NCBI GenBank assembly: GCA_964634565.1
Contig: CAZWLP010000024.1
Coordinates: 1-33,195, forward strand
DNA from: JAUVKT01 sp964634565
GTDB taxonomy: Bacteria; Bacteroidota; Bacteroidia; Bacteroidales; VadinHA17
Direction of reading: 5' to 3'
DNA length: 33,195 nt
In this document: positions 9,258 to 16,577 of the stretch, in pieces
How the letters are laid out: each line of letters starts with the position of its first letter
Position numbering within the stretch: the first letter of the stretch is position 1
Notes under the pieces: generated by a model
The model's input: only the letters and a program-made list of their open reading frames with translations
What the model was told of the DNA's origin: nothing
The model's database searches: none
Position numbers and translations under genes: made by a program

Positions 9258-10169
9258 ATGATTTCCATATTAATACCGACCTATAATTATGATATTACCT
9301 CGCTTATTAATTGTCTTAGTGGGGCTATTGAAGATTCAGAGTTTTACTGTGAGATTATTATAGGAGCCGATGGTTGTGATAAGTCCTATCTTGATTCATA
9401 TAAAAAACTTACTGAACTGCCCAGGATAAAATTGCATATTAGTAAGGATAATATCGGAAGAGCATCCATAAGGAACGAGCTTGCGGAGAAATCGACAGGA
9501 ACACATCTTTTGTATATTGATGCTGACGCACTTGCTGAACCCAATGTAAAAGACTTCCTCTTAAAATATGTAGATTACCTTAACTCAGCACCTGTTATTT
9601 GTGGAGGTGTTTCCTACAGGGATATTCCCCCCGACGATCCGGATAGATACCTTCGCTGGCATTATGGTTTTTATCGGGAGATGCAGGATGCAAAGAGAAG
9701 AAATAAAAACCCCTATGCTTCATTTTCAGGCTTTAACTTTATAATTGAGAAACAGATTCTATCGCGTATTAAGTTTAATTCTGATTTAAAGAAATACGGG
9801 CACGAAGATACACTGTTTGCTTATCAGCTTATGAAGGCCAGAGTTCCGATTATTCATATTGATAATTCACTTGTTCACGAAGGATTGGAGACTAACCACT
9901 TGTTTCTGCAGAAGACAGAAGAAGGTATGCAGAATCTTAGTCTTTTGTATGATACGGTTACCGACAGGAAAGGATTTTCATCTTCAGTCCGGCTTCTTAA
10001 AAAATATAAAAGGCTGAAGCTTATCGGAATGTCCAGGTTACTGGCACGATATTACTCCAGGCGCAGAAAAAAAATAGAAATAAGGCTGCGTACACATAAA
10101 GCTTCCTTAAAGACATTTAATCTTTATAAATTAAGTATGTTTTGCTATTACAGGTATATTCATGCTTAA
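9258..10169 (+). CDS. Family 2 glycosyltransferase
   Basis: This is a 303-residue GT-A fold glycosyltransferase. The nucleotide-sugar site begins with SILIPTYN at residues 3-10. The metal-binding DxD is in YIDAD (Asp88, Asp90), and a likely catalytic acidic pair sits in GHEDT at about residues 178-182. The C-terminal 60 residues are basic and may touch membrane or acceptor. It should transfer a sugar from a nucleotide donor to a glycan or lipid acceptor; neither can be told from sequence. It stands alone, with no other glycan genes nearby, and ends 2 nt from the convergent deformylase gene. Confidence 0.87.
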   Translation: MISILIPTYNYDITSLINCLSGAIEDSEFYCEIIIGADGCDKSYLDSYKKLTELPRIKLHISKDNIGRASIRNELAEKSTGTHLLYIDADALAEPNVKDFLLKYVDYLNSAPVICGGVSYRDIPPDDPDRYLRWHYGFYREMQDAKRRNKNPYASFSGFNFIIEKQILSRIKFNSDLKKYGHEDTLFAYQLMKARVPIIHIDNSLVHEGLETNHLFLQKTEEGMQNLSLLYDTVTDRKGFSSSVRLLKKYKRLKLIGMSRLLARYYSRRRKKIEIRLRTHKASLKTFNLYKLSMFCYYRYIHA

Positions 10170-10171
10170 TT

Positions 10172-10657
10172 TCAGTAATCTGTCCATCTGAACGACCTCA
10201 TATCTTCAGCCCTGTCAATTGCGAGTATCCCGTTAAGATGATCGTATTCGTGCTGAAATAATTCTGACATATCATCTTTAAGTTCCCATATAACTTTTTC
10301 CCAGTCAGGATTATAGAATGAGATTTTGATCGACCTATGTCGTTTAACTTTGACAAATAAATCAGGAAAACTCATACAATCATCCCATACTTCCATTAGC
10401 TCATCGTCGGCATACTCTATTGTTGGATTAATAAGAACATATCTTTTATCTGTGTTAATGCATATTATCCGCTTCAGAATTCCTATCTGTGGAGCTGCAA
10501 TAGCTCTCCCTCTGCCATATTGACTCCGAAATTCTTCTATTAAATGCCACATCTTCTCAAAAAGTGGAATTAAATCAGCCACCTCAGATTTATCAACCTG
10601 TTCAGACTGTTTATATAATATGGGATTGCCCAGTTTTATTATTTCGTTTAGACTCAT
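10172..10657 (-). CDS. Peptide deformylase, divergent
   Basis: This is a 161-residue peptide deformylase homologue, which would remove the N-formyl group from nascent proteins. The three motifs are all present but altered: GRAIAAPQ (residues 50-57, third Gly replaced by Ala), DDCMS (92-96, usual EGCLS) and HEYDH (136-140). The metal ligands Cys94, His136 and His140 and the catalytic Glu137 remain, so activity is plausible. It starts 13 nt after the stop of the PLP-enzyme gene on the same strand, so the two probably form an operon. With the changed motifs it is likely a second, specialised copy, but the rest of the genome is not visible. Confidence 0.85.
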   Translation of the reverse strand: MSLNEIIKLGNPILYKQSEQVDKSEVADLIPLFEKMWHLIEEFRSQYGRGRAIAAPQIGILKRIICINTDKRYVLINPTIEYADDELMEVWDDCMSFPDLFVKVKRHRSIKISFYNPDWEKVIWELKDDMSELFQHEYDHLNGILAIDRAEDMRSFRWTDY

Positions 10658-10670
10658 TACAAATGCTGTT

Positions 10671-11768
10671 TTATGACTTACTAATATGATCGATTACCTG
10701 ACCATTTAAAAGCGTATAAGCACCCATAAGGTTAGCTGTCAGGCATGAATGTACTGGTATAATCCCAATCATTTCTCCCAACCTGAATTCTTCAGGAAGT
10801 TCAAAGTCAGTTTCTATTACTCCGTGCTCCTGAGATAAAGATGTAAGACAAATTCTTTTTTCGAAAGGGAACCACCCTCCGTTAATAAGTTTTACTGCCA
10901 TACCATAAATGGCCTTATCTTGATAAATAATATATTCTTTCGACAGATGTACTCCACCACCATATATAACAGCTTTCCTGCGATTATTTTGAATATCAAC
11001 AATGGGGCATGCTGCAATAAGACTTATATCATTAAGACTGCATGAGCCGATATGATATTGCATAAGGTCGTAAAATACAAAGTTTCCGGGTCGGATCTCA
11101 TCAATATTTAAAAAGGATTCAATAATGGAGGCAGAAGGAGTATCGCCAACAGAAATTAATAAATTATCAAGCTTAATAGCATCCCTGCAGATATTCATCT
11201 TTTTTACTGCGTCTGTATATATCTTCCTAACCTTATCAGGACTGCCAGCTTTGTATGTGTGCCCTGAATGTGTTATCAGGCCCCTTACATAAATATTCTT
11301 ATTCGATTCCAGTATCCTTACCATCTCAATAATATCATCCTTATGTTCCCAGAATACGCCCGAACGACCGTAACCTGTGTCAATCTTCAGCATAGTATCT
11401 AATTTAGCAATTGCTTGTTCTGAGAGTAAGCGCGCTGATTCTATGCAGGGTACTGTAAGGCCAAGCTTAATTCTGTTTCCAAGATTATTTATCTCGTCTA
11501 TCTCCCTGGGATTAAACGGAAAGGCAATTAAAATATCATCCCAGCCATCAGAAGCAAAGTATTCGGCCATTTTAACTGATGATACAGTTATCTTATTTAT
11601 TCCAAGTTCCCTGTACCACCTGCCAACTTCGAGCGACTGATGTGTCTTAAAATGGGGTCTGAGTTGTATATTTTGCTTATTACATTTTAAAATCATTGCT
11701 TTAATATTGGCAATGGTCCTGGCTTTATCCAGCAGAAGGGCAGGAGTTTGTAATCTGGTAAGATCCAT
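10671..11768 (-). CDS. PLP-dependent D-serine dehydratase / D-threonine aldolase-like protein
   Basis: This 365-residue enzyme has an alanine-racemase-type TIM barrel with a C-terminal beta domain. The PLP lysine is Lys41 in RPHFKTH. The C-terminal PVHSCL segment (His340, Cys342) matches the metal site of the eukaryotic-type D-serine dehydratase (DSD1) and D-threonine aldolase group. It therefore probably acts on a D-hydroxy amino acid by elimination or retro-aldol cleavage. Which reaction it performs cannot be told. It is the first gene of a two-gene minus-strand unit with the deformylase. Confidence 0.85.
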   Translation of the reverse strand: MDLTRLQTPALLLDKARTIANIKAMILKCNKQNIQLRPHFKTHQSLEVGRWYRELGINKITVSSVKMAEYFASDGWDDILIAFPFNPREIDEINNLGNRIKLGLTVPCIESARLLSEQAIAKLDTMLKIDTGYGRSGVFWEHKDDIIEMVRILESNKNIYVRGLITHSGHTYKAGSPDKVRKIYTDAVKKMNICRDAIKLDNLLISVGDTPSASIIESFLNIDEIRPGNFVFYDLMQYHIGSCSLNDISLIAACPIVDIQNNRRKAVIYGGGVHLSKEYIIYQDKAIYGMAVKLINGGWFPFEKRICLTSLSQEHGVIETDFELPEEFRLGEMIGIIPVHSCLTANLMGAYTLLNGQVIDHISKS

Positions 11769-11800
11769 TTAGAATTTTTATAAGTAAAATTACACATTTT

Positions 11801-11838
11801 TTGATCTTACGGTAATATCCATACTCTTTGTATATTTG
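11801..11838 (+). promoter_or_regulatory. Promoter region of the YihY/BrkB gene
   Basis: Two overlapping -7 candidates exist. ACTCTTTG (11823-11830) lies 19 nt after TTG at 11801-11803. TATATTTG (11831-11838) is a perfect -7 match but has no spaced -33 box. The gene starts at 11850, so the first candidate gives a more usual leader length. Confidence 0.45.
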
Positions 11839-11849
11839 TTTATTAATTA

Positions 11850-13199
11850 ATGCCTTCTAGTATGAATAAAATGGTTAGCTGGATCAAGGGGAAAATAAAG
11901 TATCTTACTGAAGATATATGGCATATTCCTCTGGGAGAATTACCGAAGAGGAAGTCTTTTCTGATAAGAGAGATCAGAATAATTGTACTTGCATTTAAAG
12001 GTTTTGCTGAAGATAAAGTTCAATTGAGAGCATCAGCCTTAACCTTTAATACATTACTTTCTATTGTTCCTATTGTGGCTTTGGCATTTGGTATAGCCCA
12101 GGGATTTGGTTTTGATAAAAGACTGGAAACGGAGATAATTAATAATTTTCAGGGCCATGAAACTGTTATGCTCTATGTTCTTGACCTTGCAAGGGGATTT
12201 TTTGATAATATCGAGCCTGGCTTAATGGCAGCAGTTGGACTTTCAATACTGATCTGGTCGGTAATGCAGGTTCTGAGTCATATTGAGAAATCATTTAATC
12301 ATATCTGGCAAATAAAAAAATCCCGTCCCTGGGGAAGGAAATTTGCCGACTACCTGTCTATAATGTTAATTGCACCTGTTTTTCTGATTTTATCCGGTAG
12401 TCTGACAGTTATGATCAGTAGCATGATTGAAACTGTCTCCGTTAAGATTACAGTGGTAAATAGTCTGAAGCCAGCCATAATATACCTTCTTAAATTTAGC
12501 CAGTTTTTTGTAATGTGGATCGTTTTCACCTTACTCTACCTTGTAATGCCAAATACAAGGGTAAAGTTCAGGTCGGCATTCGTTGCTGGTTTAATTGCCG
12601 GTACTATGTTTCAGATTGTGCAGATTATTTATATCGATTTTCAGGTTGGTGTATCAAAATATAATGCTATTTACGGAAGCTTTGCGGCTTTTCCTCTGTT
12701 TATCATCTGGATGCAGCTTAGCTGGCTGATTGTGCTTCTTGGAGCGGAGATTTCATTCGCTAATCAGAATGTGAAGAAATATGAGTTTGAATCAGAATCG
12801 CTTAAAATAAGCCCTGAGCAGCAGCGAATCTTAATGCTGGTTATTTTAAATATTATTGTAAAAAGATTTATAAACGGAGATACTCCTCTGTCATCATCTC
12901 AGATCGCAGAACAATTAAAACTACCCGTAAGACTTTCACGTGAGATAATATATAATCTGTCTGAAGCAGGTGTTTTAACTGAAATTAGTACAGACTCAAA
13001 AAGAGAAAGTATATATCAGCCGGGCATTGATCCTGCAAAGCTTACACTTCATTTTGTATTGTCGAAACTTGATAAAATTGGAACAGGTGATGTGCCTGTA
13101 CAAAAGAATACTCAATACAGAAATCTTGAAAAGATAATGCAGTCGGTATCTGAAAGGTTAAAAGAATCTGAAGAAAACAGTCTGATAGGCGAAATATAA
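11850..13199 (+). CDS. YihY/BrkB family inner-membrane protein with C-terminal winged helix
   Basis: This 449-residue protein has a polar N-terminus, six or so membrane segments at about residues 55-310 with the family blocks RASALTFNTLLSIVP, YNAIYGSFAAFPLFIIW and LLGAEISFANQ, and then a soluble C-terminal region. Residues about 325-395 resemble a winged helix-turn-helix with the run SSSQIAEQLKLP. The family was once described as ribonuclease BN, which is now considered wrong; its real function is not settled. It sits alone between divergent and convergent neighbours. Confidence 0.87.
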   Translation: MPSSMNKMVSWIKGKIKYLTEDIWHIPLGELPKRKSFLIREIRIIVLAFKGFAEDKVQLRASALTFNTLLSIVPIVALAFGIAQGFGFDKRLETEIINNFQGHETVMLYVLDLARGFFDNIEPGLMAAVGLSILIWSVMQVLSHIEKSFNHIWQIKKSRPWGRKFADYLSIMLIAPVFLILSGSLTVMISSMIETVSVKITVVNSLKPAIIYLLKFSQFFVMWIVFTLLYLVMPNTRVKFRSAFVAGLIAGTMFQIVQIIYIDFQVGVSKYNAIYGSFAAFPLFIIWMQLSWLIVLLGAEISFANQNVKKYEFESESLKISPEQQRILMLVILNIIVKRFINGDTPLSSSQIAEQLKLPVRLSREIIYNLSEAGVLTEISTDSKRESIYQPGIDPAKLTLHFVLSKLDKIGTGDVPVQKNTQYRNLEKIMQSVSERLKESEENSLIGEI

Positions 13200-13216
13200 A
13201 TATCCTGTCAGGAACC

Positions 13217-13888
13217 TTACTTTAGTTCTTCTATCATTTTCCTGAAATTATCCCACTTAAAAAATGGATAATGAGGTGAGTCAATAGTTACGAGTTTGGT
13301 ATTGCTTTGCTTCGACCAGAATCCATGAACATTACTATAGGGAAAAATCCTGTCGTTGGGAGAGGCAACAGCTATGTCCCAGCTATAATTGAGCTCCTGT
13401 GTTTCCATAATCCTGTTATACAGCCATCGCAATTCTTCACGAAGCGACTCAAGAGATCTCTGTGATGTTCGATCCCTGTACTGGTCGAGTGTTTTTTTAT
13501 CTCCAAATATCCTGAGATTAAATTTTTCCCAGGCCTTATCTGATAGTTTGTTAAGTGTTCCTTCAAATACATCAAGCGGAATACCGTAGAGATCATCAGC
13601 CGGATATGGAGTACCGTTAACTGCTATAGAAAGGTCTGGTTTGAGATCCATCTTTTTGGATAGATATTCGGCTGCCCATATACCAAGTGACCATCCTATC
13701 ATTGTTACACTCTTATATGTTTTGGGATCGGGTAGAATAAGTGGTTCGTCAGCCGAATAATTATAATATAGAATCAGGTCCTGGTCGTCACAAAACAAAG
13801 GCATAAATGCATTTTGATCACTTCCCCATCCTCCGAATATAATTATAAGGTCAGAATTTGTTTCCCTTCGCCTGATATATGTCTTCAT
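13217..13888 (-). CDS. bioG: BioG-like alpha/beta hydrolase (DUF452, pimeloyl-ACP methyl esterase type)
   Basis: This is a 223-residue alpha/beta hydrolase. The nucleophile elbow is GWSLG with Ser67; likely partners are Asp179 (SPNDRI) and His206 (SPHYPF). The early GGWG block (19-22) supplies the oxyanion hole and, with the overall length, matches BioG/DUF452 esterases, which demethylate pimeloyl-ACP methyl ester in biotin synthesis. No other biotin genes (bioC, bioF, bioA, bioD, bioB) are next to it, so the role rests on family resemblance only. A perfect -7 box lies 22 nt upstream of its start on the minus strand. Confidence 0.75.
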   Translation of the reverse strand: MKTYIRRRETNSDLIIIFGGWGSDQNAFMPLFCDDQDLILYYNYSADEPLILPDPKTYKSVTMIGWSLGIWAAEYLSKKMDLKPDLSIAVNGTPYPADDLYGIPLDVFEGTLNKLSDKAWEKFNLRIFGDKKTLDQYRDRTSQRSLESLREELRWLYNRIMETQELNYSWDIAVASPNDRIFPYSNVHGFWSKQSNTKLVTIDSPHYPFFKWDNFRKMIEELK

Positions 13889-13910
13889 TCACACTAATTC
13901 TAGTAATATG

Positions 13911-13918
13911 CAAATATA
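13911..13918 (-). promoter_or_regulatory. -7 box TATATTTG of bioG
   Basis: On the minus strand this is a perfect TAnnTTTG. It would start transcription near 13905, about 17 nt ahead of the bioG ATG. No TTTG is seen at the expected -33 distance. Confidence 0.55.
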
Positions 13919-13964
13919 ATCACATTTAAGTGAGAATCGGGTCTGTATGAATATTTGCATAAAA

Positions 13965-14134
13965 AAGAGGAGGAGATCTGGTTGGTGAGACAGGGGGCGG
14001 GTACTAATGTCTTAGACCCGGAATCTACTGTCTGATAATAGAAAGGCGCTATGGCAAACTGCCTGGCCTCATGTGAAAGTCAATGTCTGCAATACAATCC
14101 TGCCTTTCACTCAACCATGTTATCTACTCCTCTT
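13965..14134 (+). ncRNA. Candidate structured non-coding RNA, family not recognised
   Basis: The segment folds on itself with nested perfect stems. The closing stem is AAGAGGAG (13965-13972) with CTCCTCTT (14127-14134). An inner stem is TGGTTG (13979-13984) with CAACCA (14112-14117). Arm 1 pairs AGACAG (13988-13993) with CTGTCT (14028-14033) and, inside it, CGGGT with ACCCG. Arm 2 pairs GAAAGGC (14041-14047) with GCCTTTC (14102-14108), or alternatively GTGAAAG (14073-14079) with CTTTCAC (14104-14110) plus AGGC with GCCT. A -7-like ATATTTG at 13951-13957 would place the start near the first base of the closing stem. Size and closed-stem form would suit a 6S-like RNA, but I do not recognise its conserved bases. 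An untranslated leader of the downstream gene is the alternative. Confidence 0.55.
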
Positions 14135-14291
14135 AGCTTAATAATAAGCTTACAAGCAAATGTATGATATAATCTTTAAAAAACAAATAAAATTACCCGT
14201 TACCGGGCTTGCATTTAGCATATATTTTATGAAAAAATTAAGTTTTATGGAAAATTGATAAAAAGCATGATAATGAATTATTTTCTAATAT

Positions 14292-14299
14292 TAACTTTG
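14292..14299 (+). promoter_or_regulatory. -7 box TAACTTTG before the fused dehydratase
   Basis: This perfect TAnnTTTG match lies 27 nt before the ATG at 14327, which I prefer as the start. It would place transcription start near 14306. It falls inside the longer in-frame extension back to TTG 14255, which argues against that upstream start. The -33 box is weak. Confidence 0.5.
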
Positions 14300-14326
14300 T
14301 CTGAATATGATAATCTGTTAAAAATT

Positions 14327-16126
14327 ATGACAATAATAGAGAAAATACTTGCGAATCATTCAGATCAGGATATAGTAAAGCCAGGTCAGATTGTTGACGT
14401 TGATATTGATGCCCGTGCGGCCAGGGATTTTGGCGGAGCCAATGTAGTTAAGAATCTGCGGGAGCATGGATTGAAATTAGAAAACCCGGCAAAAACGTTT
14501 TTTACTTTTGATTGCAACCCAACAGGCTCTGATCAGAAATATGCTGTTAATCAGCATATATGTCGGCTATATGCCAGGGAGCATAATATAAAGATTTACG
14601 ATATCAATGCCGGGATAGGAACTCATATATTAATTGATGAGGGTTATGTATATCCCGGCGCTACGTCTATTTCAACCGATTCTCATGCAAATATCCTCGG
14701 GGCCGTAGGAGCTTTCGGACAGGGTATGGGAGATATGGATATTGCTGCTGCATGGAATAAGGGTAAGGTGTGGTTTAAGGTTCCTGAAAGTATTAAACTT
14801 GTTTTTAATGGTGACTTTCCTGAAAGTGTATATGCCAAGGATATTGTTCTTAATATGTTGAATAAATTTGGGGCAAACACACTTCTGGGATATTCGATTG
14901 AAGTTTATGGAGAAGCTATTGAGAAGCTCGGACTGGATGATAGAATAACAATAGCATCAATGGCCACAGAGATGGGTGCTATAATCCTATTATTTCCTCC
15001 AAACGAAGAAGTTATAAGATATTGCAGCGAGAGAACATCTCTTGAATTTGTGCCCGTATTTGCCGATGATAACGCTGAATACAGCAGGATAATTGAAATC
15101 GATGCCAGTACTTTTGTTCCCATGGTTTCACGACCGGGTAAACCACATGATACTGTAGATATTAATATTATTAAGGGAAAAAAGATTGATTCTGCCTTTA
15201 TAGGGAGTTGTACTAATGGCAGGATTGAAGATATGCGTAAGGCAGCAGAAGTATTAAAAGGCAGAAAGGTTGCCCCGGGTGTTGTTCTGAAAATTGTACC
15301 GGCAACAGATGAAGTATGGAACAGGTGTCTTAGTGAAGGATTGATTGAAATATTTAAAAATGCAGGGGCCCTGGTCTCCAATGCCGGATGTGCCGGATGT
15401 GCAGCCGGACAGGTTGGGCAAAACGGCCCAGGAGAGGTTACAATAAGTACCGGCAATCGGAATTTTCCCGGGAAACAGGGTAAGGGTGAAGTATACCTCG
15501 GATCGCCTGCAATAGTAGCAGCCTCGGCTGTGGCAGGAATGATTACTCTTACAAATCAGATCCCTGAAATTCCGGCAGATATTATTATTCCTCATACAGA
15601 TGGCGAGTATAAAGTTGTATCTGAACAGAGGAGTACCAATGTGGCAGAAGATTTAATAGGAAGGTGCTGGGTAATAAATAAAGATAATATTGATACAGAT
15701 ATGATCTTTCATAACAGGTACCTGGCAATTACAGATATAAAGGAGATGGGTCAATATACCTTTGATAACCTTGAGGGATATGAAGATTTTGCGGGTAAAT
15801 GTGAAAAAGGTGATATTATAATTACAGGGAAAAACTTTGGTTCCGGCAGCTCAAGACAGCAGGCGGTTGATTGCTTTAAATCACTTGGAGTACAGGCCGT
15901 TATCGCAGAATCTTTCGGTGCTATATACGAAAGGAATGCCATAAATGCTGCTTTCCCCATCCTGAGCTACAGTAGCATTGACGAAATTGGCATTAATAAC
16001 GGGGATACTGTAAAGATTAATCTTAAGAGCGGCAAGCTTACCAATATTGAGAATGGATCTTTCGCAATTATTAATCCTTTTAGTGATGTGCAGATGGAGA
16101 TATTTAAAAGAGGTGGCCTCTTATAA
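14327..16126 (+). CDS. Fused aconitase-family hydro-lyase (LeuC+LeuD type in one chain)
   Basis: This 599-residue iron-sulphur hydro-lyase joins the large (about residues 1-415) and small swivelling domain (about 440-599) that isopropylmalate dehydratase usually carries on two chains. The [4Fe-4S] ligands are Cys295 (GSCTNGR), Cys355 and Cys358 (GCAGC). The swivel domain has GRCWVINKDNIDTD and GSGSSRQQA, where most relatives read GSSREHA. The chemistry should be isomerisation of a 2- or 3-hydroxy tricarboxylate-type acid by dehydration and rehydration. Substrate cannot be assigned: aconitate, isopropylmalate and homoaconitate types are all possible, and no leu or lys genes adjoin. The ATG at 14327 matches the family's usual MTIIEKI-like beginning; an in-frame TTG at 14255 would add 24 residues. 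Confidence 0.85.
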   Translation: MTIIEKILANHSDQDIVKPGQIVDVDIDARAARDFGGANVVKNLREHGLKLENPAKTFFTFDCNPTGSDQKYAVNQHICRLYAREHNIKIYDINAGIGTHILIDEGYVYPGATSISTDSHANILGAVGAFGQGMGDMDIAAAWNKGKVWFKVPESIKLVFNGDFPESVYAKDIVLNMLNKFGANTLLGYSIEVYGEAIEKLGLDDRITIASMATEMGAIILLFPPNEEVIRYCSERTSLEFVPVFADDNAEYSRIIEIDASTFVPMVSRPGKPHDTVDINIIKGKKIDSAFIGSCTNGRIEDMRKAAEVLKGRKVAPGVVLKIVPATDEVWNRCLSEGLIEIFKNAGALVSNAGCAGCAAGQVGQNGPGEVTISTGNRNFPGKQGKGEVYLGSPAIVAASAVAGMITLTNQIPEIPADIIIPHTDGEYKVVSEQRSTNVAEDLIGRCWVINKDNIDTDMIFHNRYLAITDIKEMGQYTFDNLEGYEDFAGKCEKGDIIITGKNFGSGSSRQQAVDCFKSLGVQAVIAESFGAIYERNAINAAFPILSYSSIDEIGINNGDTVKINLKSGKLTNIENGSFAIINPFSDVQMEIFKRGGLL

Positions 16127-16145
16127 ACTAAATCTCTTTTTTTTT
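16106..16145 (+). terminator. Possible terminator at the end of the fused dehydratase gene
   Basis: Two competing hairpins share bases at the gene's end: AAGAGG/CCTCTT (16108-16122) and AAAAGAG/CTCTTTT (16106-16140). The second runs directly into a nine-T tract (16137-16145). The stems are short, and the first overlaps the stop codon region. Confidence 0.4.
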
Positions 16146-16227
16146 AAGGAAAAGCTTTAATTCTGTTTTTTACTATTGCTGAATCTTTGGAGATAGTTAT
16201 GCTCAGATAAAGCAATTGACGTTAATG

Positions 16228-16255
16228 ATCCGGATTAATTTCCAATTATCCGGAT
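16228..16255. repeat. Paired ATCCGGAT palindromes forming a hairpin
   Basis: ATCCGGAT, itself a palindrome, occurs at 16228-16235 and 16248-16255. Between them, AATT and AATT pair around TCC with a single unpaired T, so the whole element can fold into a 12-bp hairpin. There is no T-tract on the plus side. It could be a protein-binding site, a processing signal or a small dispersed repeat. Confidence 0.5.
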
Positions 16256-16308
16256 TCATATACAGTCATTTCTTACCTCTATGATAATTTTTACCGATCT
16301 AACTAATT

Positions 16309-16339
16309 GCCAGGGATCACATTTCTGGCTGGTTTTTTT
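16309..16339 (+). terminator. Terminator-like hairpin with T-tract
   Basis: GCCAG (16309-16313) pairs with CTGGC (16325-16329), followed by TGG and seven Ts (16333-16339). It is about 185 nt past the dehydratase stop, so it would end either a long 3' tail or a separate short transcript. Confidence 0.45.
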
Positions 16340-16577
16340 AAGATATGTTATCTGTGTCAATTATTATATATTATAGCCCAATGTTTTTGTAATATTAATA
16401 TCATAATAAAAATTTTATACGCTGAAATCTTGTTCTTTTCTTTGTATATTCATGGTCTTGAGATTAGCTTAATATTATTTGAACATAATAAATTAATCTG
16501 TTTCAAAGACCAATGCTTTTTCAAACAAACGATCTGTATCTTTTACTCTTAACTTCTAACTATAAATTATCAAAATA

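Larger units (their letters stand above)
13889..14326. other. 438-nt non-coding gap between bioG and the fused dehydratase
   Basis: The gap holds divergent promoters joined by an 11-bp inverted repeat (13907-13917 and 13951-13961), a candidate structured RNA (13965-14134), a short AGCTTA/TAAGCT hairpin (14135-14150), a CCCG/CGGG hairpin (14196-14207) and a second plus-strand -7 box (14292-14299). No protein-coding reading frame in it looks real. Confidence 0.6.
16127..16577. other. 451-nt AT-rich non-coding gap
   Basis: The gap contains a T-tract terminator candidate at its left edge, an unusual ATCCGGAT hairpin (16228-16255), a second terminator-like hairpin (16309-16339), and a TATCTTTT -7-like box (16537-16544) about 34 nt before the aminotransferase start. 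An 81-codon frame at 16307-16552 runs through the terminator hairpin and shows no protein-like features, so I do not call it. Confidence 0.5.

Noticed and set aside
14255..14326. TTG start at 14255 for the fused dehydratase
   Set aside because: The extra 24 residues match nothing in the family, and a perfect -7 box (14292-14299) lies within them; ATG 14327 gives the usual N-terminus.
13965..14326. Known riboswitch class controlling the dehydratase
   Set aside because: None of the conserved blocks of the riboswitch classes I know (cobalamin, SAM, TPP, FMN, lysine, glycine, T-box-like) is present; the fold is left as an unassigned RNA.
16307..16552. 81-codon open frame in the gap before the aminotransferase
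   Set aside because: It runs through a terminator-like hairpin with T-tract, is rich in Phe, Ile, Cys and Leu as expected from random AT-rich DNA, and shows no domain or start signal.
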